From the NCBI GenBank assembly GCA_937872385.1, contig CALMSO010000093.1:1-64000 (forward strand): a stretch of DNA of 64,000 nucleotides. The letters are read 5' to 3'. Shown piece by piece: positions 1-8,315 of this stretch. Numbering within the stretch: position 1 is the first letter of the stretch; each line of letters opens with the position of its first letter. Under the pieces are notes generated by a model. The model was not told where the DNA came from and searched no databases. It saw nothing but the letters and a program-made list of their open reading frames with translations. A program made the translations under genes and the position numbers. This stretch comes from an uncultured Saprospiraceae bacterium. Lineage in GTDB: Bacteria; Bacteroidota; Bacteroidia; Chitinophagales; Saprospiraceae.

Positions 1-129
1 TTTGTGCTTCATCGTTTTGTTTATTTAGTTGGTGATGCATTTGACACAATGTTTTTAACAAAAATACACAAAATATTGGTAATCAATATTTTAAACTCAA
101 AACAAAATAGCATATCATACGGGCAAAGT

Positions 130-205
130 GTCACCCCGTTGGGGTTTTAATCCACTTTTTATGTCTTTATAAATGTGCCACCCCTACGGGGTTGTTTTTT
201 TACTT
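130..205. repeat. Two GC hairpin modules of the dispersed hairpin family
   Basis: Two short hairpins, ACCCC-GTT-GGGGT at 133-145 and CCCC-TAC-GGGG at 181-191, are separated by about 35 bases. The second is followed by a T-rich tail, so it could terminate plus-strand transcription. The same hairpin type with other loops recurs inside the inverted-repeat elements at 16288-16503 and 48798-49101. The first 130 bases of the window are A+T-rich and show no gene. Confidence 0.6.
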
Positions 206-226
206 ATTAGTAATTCTCAAATTTTA

Positions 227-300
227 GATGCCAGATTTTAGATTTTAGATTTTAGATTTTAGATGATAGACGATAGACGATAGATTTTAGATGCCAAATG
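227..300. repeat. Heptamer tandem arrays (GATTTTA, then GATAGAC)
   Basis: Four perfect copies of GATTTTA lie at 234-261. They are followed by about two and a half copies of GATAGAC at 265-284 and a return to GATTTTAGATGCC. The block sits downstream of the SusD stop codon. The same words occur inverted at 11806-11890 and in the same orientation at 28890-28950. Confidence 0.8.
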
Positions 301-305
301 CCAGA

Positions 306-455
306 CTTTACGGGACACTTAACTTTTCAACCCTTAAACCCATCAACCTTATTCCCCTATTCCCTTATTCCCCTATTCCCCCATCCAACTTTTCAACCCT
401 TCTCAACTTTTCAACCCTTTTAAACCCATTCCCCTATTCAACCTATTCCCCTATC
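306..455. repeat. Pyrimidine-rich dispersed repeat block
   Basis: Iterations of words such as CAACTTTTCAACCCT and CTATTCCCCTATTCCC run right up to the SusD stop codon. The same words recur at 20812-20840 and 29000-29110 and, inverted, at 31137-31190. Open frames read through here are low-complexity and are not believed to be genes. Confidence 0.7.
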
Positions 456-1982
456 TCAATGCGGATTAATCCCCTCTGGGTCGGGGGCGCCGCCGAAGGT
501 ATAAAGATTGAGTCGCTGCACCGTCAATTCATCCGCTGGCACAGGCAAATGCGCTGGAGTGCCTTTTTGCAAGCCGCCGAGATCGTCTAATTCCGTAAAA
601 TCGAGCCGGCGGCCCGCGCGGCGGCGGTCAAACCAAAGGCTCATTGGTGCCGTGCCGAGCAGTTCAAGCGCCCGCTCGTAGCGAATAGCGCGCAGCAGGG
701 TAGCATCGTTGACAGTCGTATTCAGAGGCGGCAAGTTGCCACGCGTCACGCGGGTACCGGCGTTGAGCACACTGATGGCTTCATTTTTGCGCGATAGCCG
801 GGCCAGCGCCTCCGCGCGCAGCAGGTCACAGTCGGCTTGTAAAAATACAGGCATGGGGCCGCCCGACGAGCCGTTGCCCGCAAAGCCCTCCTGCGATATA
901 TTTCGATTGTGCTGATAATGCGAAAAGTGCCATTCGCCGCGCTCTACGGGAAAAGTATTGAAAGGCAAAAAGATAAAATCGGTGCTCAGGCGTCGGTCGT
1001 TAGAAGTTGCCATGCGGTTGGTCAGTGGCGCTTCCCCTTTCGATACTTCAGGGTAGCGGGCCGGCTGTGCCGGGTCGAAAGCTTGTACTAAGCGCTGATC
1101 CAGCCGCGCCCAGAAAGGTCCCTGCCCGGTTTCCGCGAAAGCGTACTGCTGGTAGCTCGTCCAGAAGCGCCCATCAGCCATTGGCGCGAAGTCGAAATTT
1201 AAACCGCGCTCGGCGTGCATCAACACCTGCTGCCAGTCCACTTGCACATTTTCGGCTTCGGTGCGGGGCATTTGAGCCAATAGGCGCGCCGCATACGCGT
1301 GGCACAGGCGCACAAAACGATCGGCATTGAGCGGGACGCCATTGAAATAATTGTGCACAAAATCGGATCCCACAGCTTCAGCGATGGCGATGGCAGCATC
1401 TAATTCGGCAACGGCGGCTGTAATCATCGCCGGATAATCCGAAAAAGGCAGTTCACCGGTCACATTTGTATTTTCATCAGCCAATAGCCCTTGGTCGAAA
1501 ACCAGCCCGATATAGCCCCAACTTAGCCCGCGCAGCAGGTGCGCCGCCGCCCGTACAATCGCATCTTGTGGCCCCTCATTATCAATGGTAATGCCCTCCT
1601 CCAAGGCTGCCAGTACATCATTCGCACTGGAAACTGCCGACAGACAACCAAACCAAGGAGCCAAGGCGATTTGCTTATAATCAAGTGTTTCGCTCAATTG
1701 GTTATTATACGCCGAGCGTGGCTCCATGCCAAAACGCTGCGCCCCGAAATTGTCCCAAGGCAAACTGTAAGCATCTGCAGCCACCGACAGCGCTATCACC
1801 GGGTGCGGGCCATGCACGCCTTGCCACCAAGCAATGTAGCCACCTTGCAACACGGGCGCCAGATCGGCTCCGGCCGCCAGCACCGACTGCCGGTCGGGGT
1901 TATTATAATTAATGGTGTCCAAGTCTTTACAACCGGCCAGTAGCATCGTTATAATAGAAATCGAAATGATGTTTTTTTTCAT
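456..1982 (-). CDS. SusD/RagB-family outer-membrane lipoprotein
   Basis: This is a predicted surface-exposed nutrient-binding lipoprotein that caps the SusC channel encoded just upstream. The start at 1982 gives 508 residues and a clean lipoprotein signal (MKKNIISISIITMLLAGC, lipobox LAGC at Cys18). A longer frame from 2036 would put extra hydrophobic residues before it. The body is helix-rich in the SusD/RagB manner, with an N-terminal CKDLDTINYNNP segment typical of the family. The gene follows susC by 68 bases on the same strand, so the two are surely co-transcribed. No glycoside hydrolase, sulfatase or peptidase is adjacent, so the substrate cannot be inferred. The gene ends against a block of intergenic repeats. 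Confidence 0.9.
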   Translation of the reverse strand: MKKNIISISIITMLLAGCKDLDTINYNNPDRQSVLAAGADLAPVLQGGYIAWWQGVHGPHPVIALSVAADAYSLPWDNFGAQRFGMEPRSAYNNQLSETLDYKQIALAPWFGCLSAVSSANDVLAALEEGITIDNEGPQDAIVRAAAHLLRGLSWGYIGLVFDQGLLADENTNVTGELPFSDYPAMITAAVAELDAAIAIAEAVGSDFVHNYFNGVPLNADRFVRLCHAYAARLLAQMPRTEAENVQVDWQQVLMHAERGLNFDFAPMADGRFWTSYQQYAFAETGQGPFWARLDQRLVQAFDPAQPARYPEVSKGEAPLTNRMATSNDRRLSTDFIFLPFNTFPVERGEWHFSHYQHNRNISQEGFAGNGSSGGPMPVFLQADCDLLRAEALARLSRKNEAISVLNAGTRVTRGNLPPLNTTVNDATLLRAIRYERALELLGTAPMSLWFDRRRAGRRLDFTELDDLGGLQKGTPAHLPVPADELTVQRLNLYTFGGAPDPEGINPH

Positions 1983-2050
1983 AAACAATTTTATAACAAC
2001 CACACATAAAACATTGATTAACAACATCCAATACATTCATATCAATCATT

Positions 2051-5000
2051 CTAAAATACGACTTGCAAACTCAAGGTATAAGTTCTCGCCAGCGGATAAT
2101 TGAACGCATCTACAAAAAACACGCCGGGGTCGCCACCGGGCGTACGCAAATCACTCCCACGTCCGTGGCGCAAGCGGTTGCTCAGGGTATTCTCGTCGCG
2201 GGGCACGCTGCTAATGTCCGGATGAAAACCGCTATAACGGGTTTTGGTAAATAGATTCCGCCCGATGAGGCTCAAACGCAGGCTTTCGGCAAAAGCGACG
2301 GTTGTAAAATTATAGGAAATCGCCGCTTCGCGCAACATGAAAAACGAGCCGTCCTCCACGAAATGGTTATTGGCAACCAGCCCATTGTACAAGCCTTCGC
2401 TGCCGTAAAAGCCGGCCGCTATATCTGAATATTGGCTGACATCGCCGTGCCGAAAATCCCGGTAGAGCCATTGTTTCGTCAGGTTATAAATCTGCCCCCC
2501 TTTTTTCCAGTCAAATAGCGTGTATAACTGCAGTCCTTTATACCCCAAATGATGCGCAAAGCCCATCCGGAAGTCCGGATTAATATCACCAATAGACTGT
2601 ACCAAAGGATTCCCATTTTCATCCCTCAGCTTGTAAGGGCGCTCTTGGGGAGTGCCAAGTTGATCCTTGCGCACCACGTAGCCCGCTGCATTGAGCGTGT
2701 AATCGTCTGGATTGACATTTTCCTGCGCCGAAAGCTGATTCAATTTGGTAGCGAATACCTCACCGACCATGGTACCAAAAGCGCGGCCGGCTTCCATCAG
2801 AAACAGCGAAGAACCTTCAATGCCAGGGCCCGTCACGTAGGCTGGCACGTCCAATTGTATAATTTGCTGGCGCACCCGATCGAAAGTGGTGTACACATCC
2901 CAGCGAAAATCCGGTATTTTTACCTTGAAAAGTCGCTTGAGGTCTGTATTCAAACCCGCTTCAAAAACTTTGCCCTCCATGGTGCCCGCGTTGCGCCACT
3001 GCCCACGAAAACCGGCGGCCGCCGAGAGTGGCGTCAGCAAAATCTGGTCTTCGGTCACGATGCGACTGTAATTAAATTCTAACGCAAAAGCCTTGCCGAA
3101 CCGCAGGTCCACGCCTACTTCGGTTTCGGTAGAATAGGCGGGTTTCAAAAACGCATTGCCGAGGGTATTTTTAGTCGTAACGCCGCCAATAAGTTCAAAA
3201 GTCTCGAAGCGCTGCTCAAAACCTGGTCGAATACCAGAAGTACCCGTAGAAGCCCTGATTTTCAGTTCCTGAACGCCTTTGATGCGAATATCTTCGGTCA
3301 TGCGGTAAGCGGCACTGGCGCGGTAATAATTTGCCCAGCGGTTTTCGGGACCAAAAAGTGAAGTGCCTTCCCTCCGAAACAGCCCGCTGAAAATGAATTT
3401 CTGTTTGTAATCTGCATCGCCAATGAGAAAGCCGCTGTAGCCCACCACATCTTGGCGCTCGGAGGCAACGAAAATGCGGTTGCGCACATTGTCAAGCGAG
3501 CGAATGCCCGCCACGGCGAGGTTTTCGCCAATGGCATCGTTGAAACGGGTGCTCAGGTCTTCGTACAAAAAGCTGGCTCGTAGTGCCGTATTAAAACCGA
3601 TGAACGGCCGCCGGAATGCGACATCTGCCCGGGAAGTAAAATAACTGCTTTGCCGGTTGCTCCGATGCAACCCGCCGCCAGCGCTGTTTTGCACACCAGC
3701 AGTAAGCTCAGTTCCGAAGCCCGGTGGCGGACTGGTGCTCAGATAGCCTTTATGGACAAAATGTTCAAAATCATTCACTGCCCGGTCGAGTGCAGCGCTA
3801 TAGCTAAAGGTAAACCATTCGTTGAGGTAGTAATTAGCGGTAAAATTGCCCATTAGGCGATTGCGACGCACGGTCTGGCTGGCGTTGGCGCGGTCGTAGC
3901 GCGGATTAGTAATGCCGGCTCCGGTGTTGTCAATTTCCCAATCGTGGGGTGAGCCATCCTCGTCATTGGGTGCATCGAGGTCAAAAATCGGCGTTATCAA
4001 TAGCGTATTGGACAAAAAAGTGCCCGGGCCATTGGCCGCAGGCTCCAGCAGGTCTTGGGTAGAAGTCGAATACATCGAACTCAATTGCAACTCTAACTTG
4101 CGGCTGATGAGATGATCGGCATTAGCACGAAAAGCGTGCCGGGTGTAGCCGTCAAAATTTTGCAAAATGCCTTTATCCTGCAAGCGCTGGGCCGAAACCA
4201 TAAAGTTGGTCTGATCCGATTTGCCCTCCAGGGCGAGATGGTGCGACTGAAAAGCGCCCCGTTGAAAAAGTACTTCCTGTTGGTAATCCTGCCAATTGGG
4301 CAAAGGCGTGGCGAAGGTCTGCGCCGCCGTCGGGTCGCCCAGCACGGGCTGCGGCCCCTCCGCCCGAATGATTTCCCGGTGCGTCATCGTATTGAGGTTC
4401 AGCGTATTCACTACTTCTGAAGCCCCGATTTCGTTACGATACGTAATGCGCGTATCGCCCACATTGAGCTGGCGGCCGCGTTTGGTAAAAATTTGTATAA
4501 CCCCGTTAGCTGCCTGCGAGCCATAAAAAGATGTGCCCGCCGAGCCTTTCAAAACTTCCACCCGGTCTATGTCTTCGGCATTCAAATCCGCCAGCGTGCT
4601 ATTGACAAAAATACCGTCCACAATCAACAGTGGCTGCTGACCATTGGCGATAGCATTAGCCGAGCGCACCTGAAAAAACGCACCCTGCCCGGGCTGCCCG
4701 CTCACCGTATTGACCCGAAAACCGGGTATCTTGCCTTGCAAACCAATACCGACATTGGCCGCAGGCACTACATTCAAAGCTTCGGCATTGATATGCCCCA
4801 CCGAGTAGCTCATGATTTTAGCTGAGCGCCCTGCGGCTGTACCCGTCACAATTACTTCGTCTATCTCAGCGACGGCTGGTAGCAACGCGATGTTGATTTC
4901 CGAGCGGCTGTTGACGCGAATGGACTGTGTCCGAAAACCGGTGTAGGAAAATACCAATGTGTCGCTGGCGTGTGTGGAATAGAAATTTTGTCGCACCTCG

Positions 5001-5257
5001 ATGCGGTAATAGCCGTCCTTGTTGGTGGTCACGCCACTACCTTCGCCTTTCAAACGCACATTGACGCCATCAAGCGGGGTGCGGGTATCGGCGGCTACTA
5101 CCTGCCCGGATACCGACATTTGCCCCTGCAACAAGCCGGGACAGAGCAAGCACAGTTGGAAAAACAATATGGCAGGCAAGGACAGGGCAAACGGGCGAAC
5201 ACACTCCCGCACCCTTATCCGCCGGGCACCTCCCCGGGGTTTGTAAGGTTTCTTCAT
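2051..5257 (-). CDS. SusC/RagA-family TonB-dependent outer-membrane receptor
   Basis: This 1068-residue protein is a TonB-dependent transporter that would import oligomeric nutrients with its SusD partner. A basic N-terminus and hydrophobic segment (about 22-46) form the signal peptide. A carboxypeptidase-regulatory-like domain follows (about 47-125). Next come the SusC signature EIDEVIVTGTA (131-141), a plug domain with QPLLIVDGIFVN near 210, and a long beta-barrel ending in the aromatic residues LQVVF. Length and order are normal for the family. The gene heads the SusCD operon. A promoter-like sequence lies at 5510-5540, and the leader contains a small inverted-repeat element. The start at 5257 is the only one that retains the whole signal region. 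Confidence 0.95.
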   Translation of the reverse strand: MKKPYKPRGGARRIRVRECVRPFALSLPAILFFQLCLLCPGLLQGQMSVSGQVVAADTRTPLDGVNVRLKGEGSGVTTNKDGYYRIEVRQNFYSTHASDTLVFSYTGFRTQSIRVNSRSEINIALLPAVAEIDEVIVTGTAAGRSAKIMSYSVGHINAEALNVVPAANVGIGLQGKIPGFRVNTVSGQPGQGAFFQVRSANAIANGQQPLLIVDGIFVNSTLADLNAEDIDRVEVLKGSAGTSFYGSQAANGVIQIFTKRGRQLNVGDTRITYRNEIGASEVVNTLNLNTMTHREIIRAEGPQPVLGDPTAAQTFATPLPNWQDYQQEVLFQRGAFQSHHLALEGKSDQTNFMVSAQRLQDKGILQNFDGYTRHAFRANADHLISRKLELQLSSMYSTSTQDLLEPAANGPGTFLSNTLLITPIFDLDAPNDEDGSPHDWEIDNTGAGITNPRYDRANASQTVRRNRLMGNFTANYYLNEWFTFSYSAALDRAVNDFEHFVHKGYLSTSPPPGFGTELTAGVQNSAGGGLHRSNRQSSYFTSRADVAFRRPFIGFNTALRASFLYEDLSTRFNDAIGENLAVAGIRSLDNVRNRIFVASERQDVVGYSGFLIGDADYKQKFIFSGLFRREGTSLFGPENRWANYYRASAAYRMTEDIRIKGVQELKIRASTGTSGIRPGFEQRFETFELIGGVTTKNTLGNAFLKPAYSTETEVGVDLRFGKAFALEFNYSRIVTEDQILLTPLSAAAGFRGQWRNAGTMEGKVFEAGLNTDLKRLFKVKIPDFRWDVYTTFDRVRQQIIQLDVPAYVTGPGIEGSSLFLMEAGRAFGTMVGEVFATKLNQLSAQENVNPDDYTLNAAGYVVRKDQLGTPQERPYKLRDENGNPLVQSIGDINPDFRMGFAHHLGYKGLQLYTLFDWKKGGQIYNLTKQWLYRDFRHGDVSQYSDIAAGFYGSEGLYNGLVANNHFVEDGSFFMLREAAISYNFTTVAFAESLRLSLIGRNLFTKTRYSGFHPDISSVPRDENTLSNRLRHGRGSDLRTPGGDPGVFFVDAFNYPLARTYTLSLQVVF

Positions 5258-5311
5258 AGTTTATGTTTGTGTAAGCCGATGTTAAGCCGTTTTCGGTACT
5301 GGGTAGCATTT

Positions 5312-5474
5312 AGAGCATGTTTACATTTCATACTTTGGTCTGCAAATGCTCATCTATGGAACCTCACTTTGCCTTTTTCTCGCTCCGTAGCGCTGCTATG
5401 CAGCTCAAAAAACGCTTCGTGAGAACCCAAATCTGACCATTTTCGACTTCAAAAACGAATTTTAAACATACTCT
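5312..5474. mobile_element. MITE-like element with 12-bp terminal inverted repeats
   Basis: AGAGCATGTTTA at 5312-5323 and TAAACATACTCT at 5463-5474 are inverted repeats with one mismatch that bound about 163 bases. The interior has no convincing gene and contains the word CTCCGTAGCGCTGCTATGC. No transposase is present, so this would be a non-autonomous element or remnant. It occupies the leader of susC. Confidence 0.55.
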
Positions 5475-5509
5475 TAGTCATTTGCAGGCAACTGCAAAAC
5501 CGGTTATAA

Positions 5510-5540
5510 AAAACATACATCTACGTTCGGGAATCACAAA
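5510..5540 (-). promoter_or_regulatory. Bacteroidota-type promoter for susCD
   Basis: On the minus strand TTTG (5537-5540) is followed after 19 bases by TATGTTTT (5510-5517), which matches seven of eight positions of TAnnTTTG. Transcription would start near 5503 and run through the inverted-repeat element into susC, giving a leader of about 245 bases. Confidence 0.5.
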
Positions 5541-5545
5541 TATGG

Positions 5546-7717
5546 CTATTGCGATACCACTTTCACCTCCACCGCTTTTTCGGGGGTAGTAGCCAAACAG
5601 CCCCAGGTAGAATTGGCCTTGCGTACCAACACAACGTACTTGCCAGCATGATACGGCGTTATATCCAGGTCAAAACGCGGCTCTTTTTGCAATTCGCTCG
5701 TGCCCGGTGCCAGCACCCATTCGGTATTGCCTTCCGGCTGAAAATAGAGCGTGTAACGGTAGTTCTTGTCCGAAAAATCGTATTGAATCAACAGTTTTTT
5801 GCCCGGCTCGATGGGCTTATCGCCCAGCACCAGGGTCTCGCGCTCGTATTTGCAGGATTGAAAATCGCTAATCGGATTTTGTGGTTTGGCGTATTCAAAA
5901 GCAGCCATTGCCGCCGGTACACCACGGGCCACCAAATCGCCGCTGACCTCGCCGGTTTGCGCATTGGTCGTTTTTTCAATCACAACCGGATCGCTTTTTT
6001 GCGGATTGAGCCGGTCGCGGTACGCCAGAATTTCCTCAATGCCGTACTTTGGGCCTTCGCCCAGCACGTAGGCGGCCTTTCGATTGCCATTAGACGTATT
6101 GACAACAATTTCAATATAACGGTCAGTTGACAGCATATCCGGTAGTAACTCCTTGATAACAGCACCGCGTTTGCTGCCTTCAATGAGTAGTTTCAGGCGA
6201 TCGGGCGTTTCGCCAGCCCAGATAGAATACCGACAGCCCTCCGACTGGCAGCAGCGCGGATTGAGCCAGGAAACGTACAGTGGTTTGTCCGGTTGACCTG
6301 ACATATATACTAAGCTCAGCTCTTGAATGGGGGTGCAATTCGGGTCGCTGGCCCGCACGCTGATGGTCTCAATATCCTGACTGATAGACGGCGTATCGAA
6401 CAGTTCTTCGCGGCTGTAGGCTTGCGGTGGCGCAGGCACATTGGTATGGACGGGTGTTTTAGCAGCCAGGGTGGTAGGTGCAGCTTGTTGAGTTGGATCT
6501 CCGGCCTTTATCCAGAAGGCACCCATCGGAAACGGCTGCAAATATGGGTCGGGTTTAACGTAAGTCACTACCTGAATCGGCTGAATACTGCGCTTGAGGT
6601 CGCGCTCATCGAGCAAAATTTCAAACGGCGCAATGGCTCCTGCTCGCAGTTGTACTGGCTCGGCGGCAATATCCCGATAGCCGGGGTGCACATAATGCAC
6701 TTCCGCAAAAGGCGCAAGCGTACCGCAGGGCGAATTGGTCGCCAACTCCACCGTGCCGCGAATAGTATTGCCATACAAGCCAGCCCGAGCCATTACCACG
6801 CAGGTATCGGGCAGTGCAGTCGGCGATTTGGCGGTCATTTGCGTTTGTTGATAAGATTGAGACGCCGAAGTGGTTTCCAGCAGCACACTGCGGTCGGCGA
6901 TGGCGATGGCCATATTTACATTGTGAATAACCGGCGTCGAGCAGTTCTCGCCTTGGGCCAGCACCCGCGCATAGTACACCCCAGGGCGCAAGCTACACAG
7001 CGGCTCGGTGCGAGGGGCATTGCCCGCTGCGATTTGCATCCGCCCGTCGGTGCGCAGAGGACGCCAGTCTTCATTGGTATTGGCATTGCGCAATTCTACA
7101 CTGAAAGTCCACTCGGTGCCCGTACAATTTTGACATTGCAAACGTATGGCCGGGCGGTCGGCGGCGGCACAATAGCCATTGGGGTCCACCTGCACGTACA
7201 GATCAGGATTTTGACAAGGTACCGTAGCCGGGCGATTAGGCGATTGGGTTGCGAGTGCTTCGCGGGTTGCGGGTTGCGACGGCGCTTTGGCACCGGGCAC
7301 ATATTCGTACCGATAACTACCCACCAATACTTTACTTTCAAATTTGGACGCCACCAAAGTGGAGGTTTTATAATCCATTCCGAAGGTATAAAAATGCATC
7401 TGCTTCAGACCGCTGATGCGCAGGGTATCTTGCTGGCGATTGCCCAATGTTTGTAAGCCCCGCAGCATGGTAGGCTCGCCACTCCCCGATAGGCTGGTGC
7501 CCTGGTCTTTCATCCAGAGCGAGCCTTCTAAGGCATTGATTTTGCTGTGTGTAAAGTAAAAAACGAGCAGTACAGTGCCTGCTTCTTCGGTAGGCAGGAT
7601 GGTGGCGCGAAAATCCGGCTCTTCCTTATCGAAAAAGCCTTTAATCTGTGCGGATGCAACAGTAACCACGAACAGGCTGAACGCCAATACAGTGCACAAA
7701 ATGGCAATTTTCCTCAT
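5546..7717 (-). CDS. Large secreted protein of unknown function
   Basis: I do not recognise a family. The 723-residue product starts with a clear Sec signal (about 1-23, ending VASAQ), so it is exported. The mature protein looks like a chain of beta-rich modules. One of about 80 residues near 165-250 has paired cysteines (CQNPDLY, QCQNCTG, CSLRPGVYYARV), and similar segments near the C-terminus end in YHAGKYVVLVRKA. No C-terminal T9SS sorting domain, lipobox or catalytic motif is apparent. It lies upstream of susC on the same strand but is separated by about 290 bases that hold an independent promoter. An adhesin or surface scaffold is plausible but only a guess. Confidence 0.8.
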   Translation of the reverse strand: MRKIAILCTVLAFSLFVVTVASAQIKGFFDKEEPDFRATILPTEEAGTVLLVFYFTHSKINALEGSLWMKDQGTSLSGSGEPTMLRGLQTLGNRQQDTLRISGLKQMHFYTFGMDYKTSTLVASKFESKVLVGSYRYEYVPGAKAPSQPATREALATQSPNRPATVPCQNPDLYVQVDPNGYCAAADRPAIRLQCQNCTGTEWTFSVELRNANTNEDWRPLRTDGRMQIAAGNAPRTEPLCSLRPGVYYARVLAQGENCSTPVIHNVNMAIAIADRSVLLETTSASQSYQQTQMTAKSPTALPDTCVVMARAGLYGNTIRGTVELATNSPCGTLAPFAEVHYVHPGYRDIAAEPVQLRAGAIAPFEILLDERDLKRSIQPIQVVTYVKPDPYLQPFPMGAFWIKAGDPTQQAAPTTLAAKTPVHTNVPAPPQAYSREELFDTPSISQDIETISVRASDPNCTPIQELSLVYMSGQPDKPLYVSWLNPRCCQSEGCRYSIWAGETPDRLKLLIEGSKRGAVIKELLPDMLSTDRYIEIVVNTSNGNRKAAYVLGEGPKYGIEEILAYRDRLNPQKSDPVVIEKTTNAQTGEVSGDLVARGVPAAMAAFEYAKPQNPISDFQSCKYERETLVLGDKPIEPGKKLLIQYDFSDKNYRYTLYFQPEGNTEWVLAPGTSELQKEPRFDLDITPYHAGKYVVLVRKANSTWGCLATTPEKAVEVKVVSQ

Positions 7718-8315
7718 GTATGAATGTTTTTGTTTTTATATAGTGATGCCGGTTGACAGATGTCGGACCTTAGTCAAACAGATTGCTGGATGCTTGAATG
7801 CTATTCCCTTGTTTATCAGTTATTAACAATTTACACTTTTACAATCGTTTTTTCGGGAATTAGGCGATGAGATAGTAGCGGGAGGCGCCCCGGTCAGATT
7901 TGTTATAGCGAGTGCAGTAGTCCAGTTAGGGGGTTTTGCTATTGGCTAACAATTGCCATGAAAATAGTTGCAAAACGCTATTCCGGACGCCTCAAAAATA
8001 AAACAAATTTTGACCAATAGAAGAAAAATGTATGTTTTTTAACACGCCCGCCGCTTTGTGTTCCCTGTTTTTGTTAGCAAACCGACCTTATTGCCGGTAC
8101 TTTGCACAAAAAGTCGCGTCATTCATCGCTTTCATCCGCGAAAAAAGCTTACTTTTACCGGCATCTACAGTCATAATCTCCAATCGCCTGCAATGTCTGG
8201 CTTTTTTTTACTTACCCGCAGGTCAATTTTTCCAGACGACTCCAACTTTAAAAAGGCAGTTGCCGGATATTCCGACAGCCTACTGAACGCTGAAAATCCG
8301 AGTGTGCGTACATAG
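7718..8315. other. Intergenic region with no recognised gene
   Basis: About 600 bases lie between divergent genes. Short frames exist (for example 8032-8286) but have no family resemblance or recognisable start signal. A TACTTTG word near 8097 could be part of a promoter for the rightward gene, but no upstream box is properly spaced. I see no RNA gene. Confidence 0.5.

Noticed and set aside
8032-8315. Small frames before the type B-sorted protein
   Set aside because: No family resemblance or clear initiation signal; overlapping frames of similar length exist on both strands.
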